This document shows, one piece after another, positions 18,883-27,069 of a DNA stretch of 64,000 bases. The stretch's first letter is position 1, and each line of letters opens with the position of its first letter. Under the pieces are notes generated by a model. That model saw only the letters and a list, made by a program, of their open reading frames with translations. It ran no database searches and was not told where the DNA came from. Both the position numbers and the translations under genes were made by a program. The stretch comes from Sphingomonadaceae bacterium (GTDB taxonomy: Bacteria; Pseudomonadota; Alphaproteobacteria; Sphingomonadales; Sphingomonadaceae): NCBI GenBank assembly GCA_009926135.1, contig RFPL01000016.1, positions 1 through 64,000 of the forward strand, in the 5' to 3' direction.

Positions 18883-19472
18883 CCAAGCGTTTGCCGGCCG
18901 GCCTCCTGTCGCTCTCGCTGGCGCTGCTGCTGGGCGGTTGCCTCGGCCTTGGCGGCGGCAAGCCCCCGGCAACGCTGATCTCGCTGACCTCGACCCAGGT
19001 CCCGGCCGCCGGGACCGGGGTGACCGGCAGCCTCGATGATGCCCTGGTGGTGCTGGAGCCCGATGTCGATCGCAAGCTGGCCGTGCTGCGCGTGCCCGTC
19101 CGCGTCAGTGGGTCAAGCATCGCCTACCTGGCCGATGCTGCCTGGGTGGAACGGCCGGCACGGCAGTTCCGCGGGTTGCTGGCCGAAACGCTGCGTGCCT
19201 CGGGCAAGCGGCTGGTGCTGGAGGATGACGGGACCGGCGGCCCGGCCGCGCACCGCCTGGGCGGGCGGCTGATCGATATGGGTTATGACGCGGCCGAACA
19301 GGCCGTGGTCGTCCGGTTTGAGGCGGTCCGCAGCGTCAGGGGCGGGGCCGTGGAAACCCGCCGGTTCGAAAGCATTGTCCGCGGGGTTTCGGCCGAGCCT
19401 GAGGCGATTGCCCCGGCGCTTAACCGTGCCGCCAATGCCGTTGCTGCCGATATTGCCGCGTGGATGGGATGA
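18879..19472 (+). CDS. ABC-type transport auxiliary lipoprotein (PqiC-like)
   Basis: A 197-residue lipoprotein with a signal peptide ending in the lipobox LLGGC, so Cys21 would be lipidated. The mature part fits the ABC-transport auxiliary family (PF03886), with a YLADAAWVERPARQFRGLLAE segment that resembles the conserved core of PqiC. It overlaps the MCE gene by ATGA and completes the operon, where it likely forms the outer-membrane end of the lipid path. Confidence 0.8.
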   Translation: MTKRLPAGLLSLSLALLLGGCLGLGGGKPPATLISLTSTQVPAAGTGVTGSLDDALVVLEPDVDRKLAVLRVPVRVSGSSIAYLADAAWVERPARQFRGLLAETLRASGKRLVLEDDGTGGPAAHRLGGRLIDMGYDAAEQAVVVRFEAVRSVRGGAVETRRFESIVRGVSAEPEAIAPALNRAANAVAADIAAWMG

Positions 19473-19511
19473 TCGGCTGGCGTTCAGCTTGCCCTTGCTA
19501 GACCGCCGGAA

Positions 19512-19886
19512 ATGAAACTCCGCCTGCTCCCGCTCGCCCTGCTGGCCGCGCCGCTCTCCGCCCAGAGCGCCGCGCCGCCGCTGCCCGTTGAACTGCAAGC
19601 CGGGCTGCGCTGCGCCGCGCTGTTCTCGCTCGTCGCCGCCGATCAGGCGCGCGGCGCTCCGGGGGCAAGCGAGTGGCCGCCGCTGGCGCAGCGGGGCCGC
19701 GAATTCTTCGTGCGGGTCAGCGCCCGAGCGATGGACGCGGGCAAGCTTGATCGTGCAGCCCTGCAAGCGCGGATGCAGACCGAGGTTTCAGCGCTCCGGG
19801 CGAATGACCGCCGCGCCGCACTGAAGGCTCCATGCCTTGCCATGCTGGATGCCAATCTTCCCAAGTCTGGCGGGCAACACCCTTAG
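19512..19886 (+). CDS. Small secreted protein of unknown function
   Basis: A 124-residue protein with a signal peptide (MKLRLLPLALLAAPLSAQS) and a helical, Ala/Arg-rich mature part. Two cysteines, in GLRCAAL and KAPCLAM, could form a disulfide in the periplasm. I do not recognise the family. It follows the Mla operon by 39 bases in the same direction and might be cotranscribed. A GC-rich stem-loop (GAGGCC/GGCCTC inside GGGCG/CGCCC) starts at its stop codon. Confidence 0.6.
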   Translation: MKLRLLPLALLAAPLSAQSAAPPLPVELQAGLRCAALFSLVAADQARGAPGASEWPPLAQRGREFFVRVSARAMDAGKLDRAALQARMQTEVSALRANDRRAALKAPCLAMLDANLPKSGGQHP

Positions 19887-20121
19887 GGGCGTGGCAGAGG
19901 CCCGTGGGTGGCCTCTCGCCCCAGTTCATGAAGGCCAGCGGCCCGGCTACCGGCAGCATCGTTCAGCACCCGTCAAGCCGCCCTTGCCTAGATTGCGGGG
20001 ACCGAGCGAAGCGGACTGGGTCTGGCTCCCTCCCCCTGGCCAGACCTTTCCCCCGCTTTTTGCGCCCCGTCCCCCGTAACCCGGTGGACGGCGCGCTTTG
20101 GCTTGGGCATTGCGGTCGCCC

Positions 20122-20793
20122 ATGTGGCAGCTTTACCAGTTCCCCCTCTGTCCGTTCAGCCGCAAGGTCCGGCTGCTGATGAGCGAAAAAGGCGTCGCCT
20201 ACGAACTGTGGCGTGAGAACCCGTGGGAAGGGCGTGACGAATTCTTTGCACTGAACCCGGCCGGCCGCACGCCGGTGCTGCACGATCCGGCCAAGGGCAT
20301 CACCCTGTGTGACAGCCGCGCGATCTGCGAATATTTCGAGGAAACGGTCGACAAGCTGCCGATGATCAACGGCACGGCAACCAACCGGGCCGAGATTCGC
20401 CGGCTTGTTGCCCTGTTTGACGAAAACTTCTTCGGCGATGTCACCGCTCCCCTGCTGCACGAGCGGATGAAGAAGCGGCTGGTCTATCGCCAGTCACCCG
20501 ATAGCCGCGTGCTGCGCGAGGCGATGAAGCTGGCGCATGAACACCTCTATTACATCGACCACCTGGTCGATCATCGCCCCTGGCTGGCCGGCGCGACGAT
20601 GAGCCTGGCCGATCTTGCCGCCGCCGCGCAGATCTCGGTTGCGGATTACCTTGGCGGGCTGGACTGGTCTGGCCACGAACAGGCCGCTGCCTGGTACGCC
20701 GTGTTCAAAAGCCGGCCCAGCTTCCGGCCGCTGCTGTCAGAGCGGATGGAAGTGATCCAGCCGCCCAGCCACTATGGTGACGTGAACGCCTGA
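20122..20793 (+). CDS. Glutathione S-transferase family protein
   Basis: A 223-residue cytoplasmic protein with an N-terminal thioredoxin-like GST domain (MWQLYQFPLCPFSRKVRLLM, NPAGRTPVLHDP, CDSRAICEYFEE) and a C-terminal all-helical domain from about residue 90, including LVDHRPWLAGATMSLADLAA. The CPFS motif suggests a cysteine-type active site, as in beta or omega GSTs. Substrate unknown. Start chosen at the ATG at 20122, where the domain begins. The 235 bases upstream contain no gene that I can support. Confidence 0.85.
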   Translation: MWQLYQFPLCPFSRKVRLLMSEKGVAYELWRENPWEGRDEFFALNPAGRTPVLHDPAKGITLCDSRAICEYFEETVDKLPMINGTATNRAEIRRLVALFDENFFGDVTAPLLHERMKKRLVYRQSPDSRVLREAMKLAHEHLYYIDHLVDHRPWLAGATMSLADLAAAAQISVADYLGGLDWSGHEQAAAWYAVFKSRPSFRPLLSERMEVIQPPSHYGDVNA

Positions 20794-20806
20794 GCGTGCG
20801 TTGACC

Positions 20807-20827
20807 GGTTCTTGCTCGCGCAAGACC
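20807..20827. terminator. Possible stem-loop between convergent genes
   Basis: GGTTCTTGC, loop TCGC, then GCAAGACC forms an eight-pair stem with one bulged T. It sits between the stops of the GST gene and the convergent NDUFA9-like gene. There is no T-run, so termination is uncertain. Confidence 0.3.
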
Positions 20828-20841
20828 TCGCGCACCGACAA

Positions 20842-21801
20842 TCAGGCAGCGGCCTTGTCGCCAAAGCGGCCGTGCTTGCGGTAGCGGACCATCCAGCGAT
20901 CGAGGAACAGGCTGAGCGGACGTGGCGCGATGCCCAGCGCCTTGCAGCCCTTCGCCTTGGGGGCGACCACGTTCCCGGCCTTCAGCAGCGACCACTGCTG
21001 CCGGGTCAGGGGCGCGAGCGGCAGCCAGCCGGTCAGCGTCGCGAAGGCGCCCGAGACGCCATCGGGGAGCGGCAGGAACAGCGGGCTGCGACCTTGCGCC
21101 TTGGCGATCCGCTGGTTGATTTCCTGCATGGTCAGCACTTCCGGCCCGCCCAGCTCATAGGTCTTGCCGCCGTGCTCCTTGGGATTGCCCAGCGCGGCCA
21201 CCACCGCCAGCGCCGCATCGTCGACGAACAGCGGCTGAAGCTGCGCCGCGGGGCCGAACACCGGCATCACCGGGAAGGCGGCCAGCAGGCCGGCGAACAT
21301 GTTGATGAACTTGTCGTCCGGCCCGAACAGCACCGAGGGCCGCAGGATCGTTGCCGTGGGGAAGGCGCCAAGCACCGCCGCTTCGCCGGCAGCCTTGCTC
21401 TGGGCATAGGCGGTCGTGCCTGCGACATCCGCCCCGATGGCGGATACATGGACAAAGCTCTGCGCACCGGCCTCCTGCGCCAGTCGCGCCAGCGTCCCGG
21501 CGCCGTGGCCCTGGACAGCATCGAGATTGCCGTCGAAGGCACCCACCAGGTTCACGACCGCATCGGCCCCGGCCACCACGCGCGCCAGCGATTCCGGCTT
21601 GGTCATGTCGCACCGCGCAAACTGGACCTGACCCAGGCCTGCCAGCGGCTTCAGCTTAAACGCGCGTTCCGGATTGCGGCTGGCGATCCGCAGCCGCGCG
21701 CCGCTGCTGAGCAGTTCCTGCGCGAGATGCGTGCCGAAGAAGCCGCTGCCCCCGACCAGGACGACCAGTTTGCCTTCAAGCGAAGTGCCGTTGCGTGCCA
21801 T
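20842..21801 (-). CDS. NDUFA9-like NAD(P)-binding protein (atypical SDR)
   Basis: A 319-residue atypical short-chain dehydrogenase/reductase. The Rossmann motif VVLVGGSGFFGTHLAQEL sits at the N-terminus and the core has VHVSAIGA and AYAQSKAAGE. This pattern matches the complex I NDUFA9 subunit family of alphaproteobacteria and mitochondria, where the protein binds NADPH and stabilises complex I. No nuo genes lie in the window, so the complex I role rests on family resemblance. Start chosen at the ATG at 21801; the longer frame to 21933 has no domain. Confidence 0.8.
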   Translation of the reverse strand: MARNGTSLEGKLVVLVGGSGFFGTHLAQELLSSGARLRIASRNPERAFKLKPLAGLGQVQFARCDMTKPESLARVVAGADAVVNLVGAFDGNLDAVQGHGAGTLARLAQEAGAQSFVHVSAIGADVAGTTAYAQSKAAGEAAVLGAFPTATILRPSVLFGPDDKFINMFAGLLAAFPVMPVFGPAAQLQPLFVDDAALAVVAALGNPKEHGGKTYELGGPEVLTMQEINQRIAKAQGRSPLFLPLPDGVSGAFATLTGWLPLAPLTRQQWSLLKAGNVVAPKAKGCKALGIAPRPLSLFLDRWMVRYRKHGRFGDKAAA

Positions 21802-21940
21802 GATTGCCAGTCCCTTGCCCTGGCCTTGCGCCAGGCTTTCACGCGCCGCCCTTGGCACAAAGCCGCCCGGTTGGGCAACTGCGCGCGAAGCCTCGGCCAG
21901 ACCTTTTTGAAGCAGCACCAGTAAAAGCGCCACTGGGCCG

Positions 21941-21969
21941 TTGACACCCGCAATGCCCCCCGCTAGTGG
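21941..21969 (+). promoter_or_regulatory. Candidate sigma-70-type promoter for tRNA-Leu
   Basis: A perfect TTGACA (21941-21946) is followed after 17 bases by TAGTGG (21964-21969), preceded by GC. The distance to the tRNA start (22012) leaves a short leader. The weak -10 is acceptable for a stable-RNA promoter in this group, but it is not proven. Confidence 0.45.
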
Positions 21970-22011
21970 CCCCCTCCTACCCGGCAGCGGCGCTTCGGCC
22001 TTCTGCCCCGT

Positions 22012-22098
22012 GCCCAGATGGCGGAATTGGTAGACGCACCAGCTTCAGGTGCTGGCGCTCGCAAGGGCGTGGAGGTTCGAGTCCTCTTCTGGGCACCA
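22012..22098 (+). tRNA. tRNA-Leu (anticodon CAG)
   Basis: The acceptor stem GCCCAGA (22012-22018) pairs with TCTGGGC (22088-22094), followed by discriminator A and an encoded CCA (22096-22098). The anticodon stem CCAGC/GCTGG encloses loop TTCAGGT, giving anticodon CAG at 22046-22048, which reads CUG. A long variable arm (GGCGCTCGCAAGGGCGT) and a GGTTCGAGTCC T-arm identify a class II leucine tRNA. Confidence 0.97.
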
Positions 22099-22156
22099 TT
22101 TCTGCTTGCATTGCTGGACGGATTCACGCCTTTTGGGCGGAGAACAGGGGTCTTTG

Positions 22157-22831
22157 ATGCAATCGGCCAAACCGGCCTCCACTGAACTTGCGACGATCGC
22201 TGCGGCCTTTGGCTGTGGCGAGGCTTTGGCGCGGACGATCGGTGGTCTGGGGCGCGGCGGGGAGCATGGGCGGGGGCAGGTGCTCTATCCGCTGCCCGAC
22301 CGGGAGGAGACTTCGCTGCTGCTCGCCGGGATGGCGCAGGAAGCTGCCTATGGCCGCGAGGGCGGGGTGCTGGTGCTGCATCAGTTTGGACCCGGGGAAT
22401 TCTATGGCAGCCTGATCGGCCAGGGTGACGGGCGCGGCGAGACGCAGGTTGAGGCGCTGAGCGATGGCCGCGCGCTGCACTATGGCGAGGAAACCGTGAT
22501 CCGGCTGATGGAGAGCTATACCGGGGTGGCCGTGGCGATGACGCGCCAGCTGGCCCGGCGGTTGGCAGCCATGCGCCAGCGCATGGTCGAGGCGACCTTG
22601 CTGTCCGCTACCGGGCGCATCTGCGCGGAGCTGCTGCGGCTGTCGCGCCAGTCCGATGACGGCGTGATTCGCCCGCTCCCGGTCCTGGCCGAGCTGGCCC
22701 AGCGGGTGCAATCGACGCGCGAGACCGTGTCGCGCACCGTTTCGCAGCTTGAGCGGCGCGGGATCCTGAAGCGGCAGGACGGCGGGCTGGCGGTGATCGC
22801 CGCGCACCGGCTGGAGGAACTGGTCTTCTAG
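22157..22831 (+). CDS. Crp/Fnr family transcriptional regulator
   Basis: A 224-residue regulator with an N-terminal cyclic-nucleotide-binding-like beta roll (FGPGEFYGSLIG, VEALSDGRALHYGEE), a long dimerisation helix and a C-terminal winged helix. The recognition helix STRETVSRTVSQLE carries E-x-x-S-R, the FNR/FixK-type pattern for TTGAT half sites. The four-cysteine iron-sulfur motif of true FNR is absent: only C20 lies near the N-terminus. Start chosen at the ATG at 22157, since the longer frame reaches into the tRNA. The stop overlaps that of the convergent operon by four bases. Confidence 0.85.
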   Translation: MQSAKPASTELATIAAAFGCGEALARTIGGLGRGGEHGRGQVLYPLPDREETSLLLAGMAQEAAYGREGGVLVLHQFGPGEFYGSLIGQGDGRGETQVEALSDGRALHYGEETVIRLMESYTGVAVAMTRQLARRLAAMRQRMVEATLLSATGRICAELLRLSRQSDDGVIRPLPVLAELAQRVQSTRETVSRTVSQLERRGILKRQDGGLAVIAAHRLEELVF

Positions 22832-24426
22832 TTGCGCGCCAGCAGCATGTGGACCGGGCCGCCGGTGCTGTCATCGCCCAGATGGTAAAGTTCGCTGCGC
22901 ACCATCGCGGCGGGTACCGCAGCCAGCGCCACGGCCAGCGCATCGGAGGCGAGGGCGGTCCCCGGCGGTGCCATGCCCAGCAGTTCGCCGGCCCGCTCGC
23001 GCTCGGGACCATAGGCAACCAGAGCGCCGCTGGCCGGATCACCGATCACCGTGCCGATCGCCTGATGCACTCCGATCGCCGGAGCAGCGCCAGGCAAGGC
23101 GAGCAGCGCTGCAACCAGCGCCAGGGCCTGGTCGCGATCATCCAGCAGCAAGTCCCAGCGACCTGGCGCAGCGCAGATCGCTCCGGCGGGCAGGCGTGCT
23201 TCGGCGATGGTGCGGGCCACCTTGTCGATCGCCGGGGTGAGCTGGGCAGAGGATGACGGCTCGGCCGGCAGATCGATCCCGATAGCGATCTGGGTCACCA
23301 GTCTGCAGGCCGGATCGGGCGCTTCCGGCGGGAACATCGCCTCGACCGCCGCATCGCGGGCAATCCGGATTCGCTCCTGGCCATTGCCGCTGGCGGGCCA
23401 CAAGGCGGCCTGGCGCGCCGTATTGGGGCCGCCGCCGGCTTCGTCCTCGACCAGCCATTGCCAGCAGGCCGCGCCGAGCCGGCGCGCGTTCAGCACGGCT
23501 CCACCAATGGCGAGCACTCCGGCATGGGCGGTGGCGAGCGGATCGTGGACCGAGGCAGGACTGTATCCAGCCACCCGGAGCGAGATTGCCGCGCCCAGCA
23601 GCCGCTCATAGCGGGCCAGCCAATCCGCCCCGGCCGGCGCGACCGACTGCGCGGCGAAGACTTCCGGTGGGCAGGGCAGGACCACGTTCAGTTCGGCCCC
23701 GGCGGCCAGCAGCCGTTCGGCGATGATGATATCCGCGCCCGCCGCCAGCGCCCCCCAGCCAAACCCGACGCCGCAGCGCGCGATCAGTCCATCGGTTGCC
23801 GCCGCCAGGCGGGCTTCGCCAGGGCCGCTGGCAACGATCCCCATGTGGCCGGCGAAATGCAAACTGGCGGGCGGGGCAAAGCGGCTCAGCCACGGCACCT
23901 CGGCGGCTTGCGCGCGTAGGATTTCCCGCAGCTGGGCCAGAGTTATGGCACGATCTTCCCAGCCATCGGGATCGGCGGCGACTGCTGCGGCCAGCGCGCG
24001 TTCGGCGCCAGCCTGATCGTCCAGCAGCAGCAAAGCCTCGGCGCGCGTGGCGGCGAGGTAATAGGGGGTGTCGGCGGCTGGGCCGGAGGCATCCAGCAGG
24101 GCGAGAACAGCGCGTGCGCTCACCGCGGCGGCGGCCCGGTCGCCCGCCAGCAGGCGCGCCGTGGCCGCGTTGATGGCGCGGTATGGCGCCGGGGCAAGGG
24201 CGTGGGCCGCAGCATAGGCATCAGCCGCCGCTGCGAACAGGGCGGTCCGGTCGGCCCCCGAACAGGCCCGCGCGCGGTCCTTCAGCAAGCGCCCCTTGAG
24301 CGACAGTGCGGCGGGATCGTCATCGCGGCCATCCCAGCCGCCGCTGCGGAACAGCTCCCAGGCCCGCGCGCTGGCACCGGCGCGGGTCAGTGCGGCAATG
24401 GCGGCCAGGGACAGCCGGGCAGACAT
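22828..24426 (-). CDS. TPR/TRAFs-binding-like protein with SLOG-like and degenerate nucleotidyl cyclase-like domains
   Basis: A 532-residue soluble protein, the last gene of a three-gene operon. Residues about 60-175 are Ala-rich helical repeats like the TRAFs-binding (DUF4071) region. Residues about 188-345 look like a SLOG/LOG nucleotide-binding fold: HFAGHMG, then GALAAGADIIIAERLLAAGAE, VVLPCPPEVF, and a GGGPNTARQAALW segment. Residues about 375-505 resemble the second half of a class III nucleotidyl cyclase (IGVHQAIGTVIGDPASG, then a YGPE-RAGELLGMAPPG pattern), but I cannot place the metal-binding aspartates, so it is probably a sensor and not an enzyme. The domain calls are by eye. Confidence 0.6.
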   Translation of the reverse strand: MSARLSLAAIAALTRAGASARAWELFRSGGWDGRDDDPAALSLKGRLLKDRARACSGADRTALFAAAADAYAAAHALAPAPYRAINAATARLLAGDRAAAAVSARAVLALLDASGPAADTPYYLAATRAEALLLLDDQAGAERALAAAVAADPDGWEDRAITLAQLREILRAQAAEVPWLSRFAPPASLHFAGHMGIVASGPGEARLAAATDGLIARCGVGFGWGALAAGADIIIAERLLAAGAELNVVLPCPPEVFAAQSVAPAGADWLARYERLLGAAISLRVAGYSPASVHDPLATAHAGVLAIGGAVLNARRLGAACWQWLVEDEAGGGPNTARQAALWPASGNGQERIRIARDAAVEAMFPPEAPDPACRLVTQIAIGIDLPAEPSSSAQLTPAIDKVARTIAEARLPAGAICAAPGRWDLLLDDRDQALALVAALLALPGAAPAIGVHQAIGTVIGDPASGALVAYGPERERAGELLGMAPPGTALASDALAVALAAVPAAMVRSELYHLGDDSTGGPVHMLLARN

Positions 24427-25145
24427 CAGGGATTGTTACCCATGCCGTTGCCGGTATCCGGATCGATCACGATCGGCAGCGGCTGCTGGCCCGGCAGGGT
24501 CACATGATAGTTCAGCGAATATTTCGCCGCCTTGCCGGGAGCGTCGGCGGGGCGGGGCGTGAAGGCGCTGCCATCGAAGATCGTGTTGTAATTCTCGATC
24601 CGGATCAGCTTGCCTTTCAGCGGCGCATCGAGCCGGTCATCGCCGACCCGCGCGACGAAGAAGCTGTCATTACCGGCGGCCGGAGTGCCGTTGGCCAGCG
24701 CCGCGCCGAACGAGATCAGCAGCGTGTCATCCAGCGTCACGTCGGCGCTGTCGTAATAGACAAAGATTTCGTGCTGGCAGTTGAAGCCGAGGTCAACGAA
24801 GTCGTCGCGGTCAAAGGTGCCATCCGGGCGCTGGTATAGCCGGGCTTCGGCATCGGGCTGGCCCGGACGCAGGTCTGCCAGCTTCTTGCGGTTGCCGGTG
24901 CCGTTCGGGCTGACCTTCTTGAGAATCCGCAGCGCCTGGGCCAGCCGGGCTTCCGCAGTGTTCTGTCCGGGATCGTCGATCGCGAAGCTGGCGTGGTTGG
25001 CGCTGATCCGCCAGGCGCGCGGCGAATCGATGCGGATCACGGTGATATAGGCCGGGGCAAAGGGAATGTTGCCGGGCCGCCGGGCGAGGTCGTGCGGATC
25101 GATCCCCGCTGTAGTGTCATTCGTCCAGCCACTGGTATTGCTCAC
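24426..25145 (-). CDS. Protein of unknown function, middle gene of TIR operon
   Basis: A 239-residue soluble protein with no signal peptide or membrane helix. It starts with GTG inside the stop of the TIR gene (GTGA overlap), and its stop overlaps the next start (TGATG), so it is translationally linked on both sides. The second half is predicted beta-rich, including VDLGFNCQHEIFVYYDSADV and a C-terminal LPIVIDPDTGNGMGNNP tail. I do not recognise the family. Its fixed position between a TIR protein and a putative nucleotide sensor suggests a linked role, but the sequence alone gives no function. Confidence 0.6.
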   Translation of the reverse strand: MSNTSGWTNDTTAGIDPHDLARRPGNIPFAPAYITVIRIDSPRAWRISANHASFAIDDPGQNTAEARLAQALRILKKVSPNGTGNRKKLADLRPGQPDAEARLYQRPDGTFDRDDFVDLGFNCQHEIFVYYDSADVTLDDTLLISFGAALANGTPAAGNDSFFVARVGDDRLDAPLKGKLIRIENYNTIFDGSAFTPRPADAPGKAAKYSLNYHVTLPGQQPLPIVIDPDTGNGMGNNP

Positions 25146-26839
25146 TTGCGCGTTCCTTGTGTGATGCGGGTCATCATGGTGTCGAAGCGGGTCATTTCCT
25201 CTGCCGGATATGCGCGCTGTAGCCTGGTGTAATAGCCGCGGGCTTCGGCTTCGAGGGCGGCGGCCTGGGGGTGACGACCAGCCTGTGCGGCCTTGGCTGC
25301 CAACCAGACGAGGCGGAACTGCTGAACCGTCAGCGAGAGATCGTCCGGCCGCAGCGCGGCGAGCCGGGCATAATCGGCCAGCGCGAGCCGGACCCGGGCA
25401 AGGCCCGGTTCGAACCGGCCCGCAGCGAATTCGAGTTCGGCCGCGCCGATTTCGGGCCAGAGCCGGCGTTCGCGCAGCTGGCGGTTTTCAGGCTCGGCCT
25501 TGAGCAGGGCGGCAATGATTGCTGCTTCCTCGCGCCGCAGCGCCAGCGCGCGGTCAAACTGGCGGTCCTTGCCGACCACGTCAGCCTGCCAGCCGAGGCG
25601 ATTGGCGAGATCGAGCTGGTTCTGCCGCGTCGCTGCCGGCAATCGTGCCGCCTGCCGCATCAGCCCGGTGGCCTTTTCGCACCAGGGCAGGGCCTGGCGG
25701 GCATCCCTGGACTGGCGCATGGTCAGTTCGCACAGGTTGCCATTGGCATAGCCCAGTTCCATCAGCGCGCGCCGGCTGCCCGGCTCACGCAGGGCAAGTG
25801 CCTCGGCCTGGGCCAGGTAGGCGCGCCAGTGGCGCTGTGTCGTCACAAGGTCGGACTGCTGCCAGGCCGCGAAACCGGTCCAGAACTCACTCTGGGCATG
25901 GGCAAAGATGGCTTCGGGATCACTGGGGCGCTGGGCCAGCACGGCAGCCGTGGTGCGCGCGGCTTCTTCGAACTTGGTCTCGGCCTCGGCAAAACGGCCG
26001 CGCTGGGCCTCGTCCTCGCCCATCGCCTGAAGCAACCGGGCGCGCCGGGTCAGGCTGCCGGCTGGCAAGGCAGAGAGATCCTGCTGCGAATAGTGCGCCA
26101 TGGCCCGCGCGTTGACCTTGTCCATGACGCTTAGGCCTGCCGCGCCTTTCAGCTCGCTCCGCAGATCGGTCAGCATGAATTCGACCATCCCCTCGGCGCT
26201 GGCGCGCTGCCGTTCCGCTTCGGTGCGGGCGCGGATCGCCACCACCAGCAGAGCCGCCAGCACTATACTGAGCAGCAGCGCCGCCGCCGTGACGGCCATC
26301 ACGCGGCGCTGGCGGGCCTGGGCATCGCGCTGGACCAGCCGGTCGAGCGGTTGCCCGGTCAGTCCCGCCACCATCTTGAGCAGGCCCAGCCGCTTGCCAT
26401 CGGCGCCTTTGCGGAAATCGGCCGCCAGCGGCTCAACCGCGCGGCCCTGATACTCGACCAGCGCTTGCGGAAAGGCCTCGGCCGGCTCGCCCGCGATCAA
26501 GGCGGCCAGAACCGGCCGGTCAGGGTGGAGCGAGCGAAACAGCGCGATCTCCTGATCGACCCAGCGGCTGGCCCGGGCCTGGGGGCTGGCCACCACGATC
26601 AGCGCGGCGGACTGCGCCAGCGCCGCGCGCACCTGATTGGTCAGATCGGGCGCGGCCGCCAGTTCCGCCCGGTCGATGAACACCGGGGCCAACCGCTGGT
26701 CCGGCCCGGTGGTGCCGGGGGGCAGCCGGTACCGCTCGATCCGGCGGTGCAGCCAGGAGGCGAAGGGGGCGTCGGCGTGGCTGTAACTGATGAAGGCGCG
26801 GTACCGGGGCGCCGCAACCGGCGCTGCATGCTGGCTCAT
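25142..26839 (-). CDS. TIR domain protein with membrane anchor and helical repeats
   Basis: A 565-residue protein. Residues 12-130 form a TIR domain: YRAFISYSHADAPFASWLHR, FIDRAELAAAPDLTNQVRAAL, and SRWVDQEIALF, where E97 aligns with the catalytic glutamate of NAD-cleaving TIR enzymes such as SARM1 (WVHKEI). One membrane helix spans about 180-202, and the rest is TPR-like helical repeats ending at residue 565. The TIR domain precedes the helix and should be cytoplasmic. A GGGGAG ribosome site precedes the ATG. It leads a three-gene operon with overlapping cistrons. NADase activity is plausible but untested. Confidence 0.8.
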   Translation of the reverse strand: MSQHAAPVAAPRYRAFISYSHADAPFASWLHRRIERYRLPPGTTGPDQRLAPVFIDRAELAAAPDLTNQVRAALAQSAALIVVASPQARASRWVDQEIALFRSLHPDRPVLAALIAGEPAEAFPQALVEYQGRAVEPLAADFRKGADGKRLGLLKMVAGLTGQPLDRLVQRDAQARQRRVMAVTAAALLLSIVLAALLVVAIRARTEAERQRASAEGMVEFMLTDLRSELKGAAGLSVMDKVNARAMAHYSQQDLSALPAGSLTRRARLLQAMGEDEAQRGRFAEAETKFEEAARTTAAVLAQRPSDPEAIFAHAQSEFWTGFAAWQQSDLVTTQRHWRAYLAQAEALALREPGSRRALMELGYANGNLCELTMRQSRDARQALPWCEKATGLMRQAARLPAATRQNQLDLANRLGWQADVVGKDRQFDRALALRREEAAIIAALLKAEPENRQLRERRLWPEIGAAELEFAAGRFEPGLARVRLALADYARLAALRPDDLSLTVQQFRLVWLAAKAAQAGRHPQAAALEAEARGYYTRLQRAYPAEEMTRFDTMMTRITQGTRK

Positions 26840-26988
26840 CGCGACTCCCCGCCTGATTGATCGCCAGAACTAGGCGCTCCGGCCTGCTTTGCAATGCTAG
26901 TTTTACGCGGCTTCAGGCCGCGCGGGCCGGGCTGGTGTGACACTTACGCTACGTTTTGCGGCCATTCTAACCAATCGATTAAAACTGG

Positions 26989-27017
26989 TTGTCATTCGGG
27001 CGACTCGGTGTTCTATT
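26989..27017 (+). promoter_or_regulatory. Candidate sigma-70-type promoter for the TonB receptor
   Basis: TTGTCA (26989-26994) and TCTATT (27012-27017) are separated by 17 bases, matching TTGACA/TATAAT at 5 and 4 positions. Transcription would start near 27024, leaving a leader of about 45 bases with an AAAGGAGAG ribosome site. The rest of the 230-base divergent region (26840-27069) holds a CGCGGC/GCCGCG stem near 26910 and no gene. Confidence 0.45.
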
Positions 27018-27069
27018 CCGACCTGCAACCGCCCGGGAAAAGGGACGGGCATAAAAGGAGAGTGGGCTG

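Noticed and set aside
19887-20121. A small gene between the secreted protein and the GST gene
   Set aside because: Short frames here lack a ribosome site and domains; the region only shows a GC-rich stem-loop at its start.
22012-26839. An integrative island inserted at tRNA-Leu carrying the TIR operon
   Set aside because: The operon is 0.7 kb past the tRNA, but I saw no repeat of the tRNA 3' end downstream, no integrase and no obvious change in composition.
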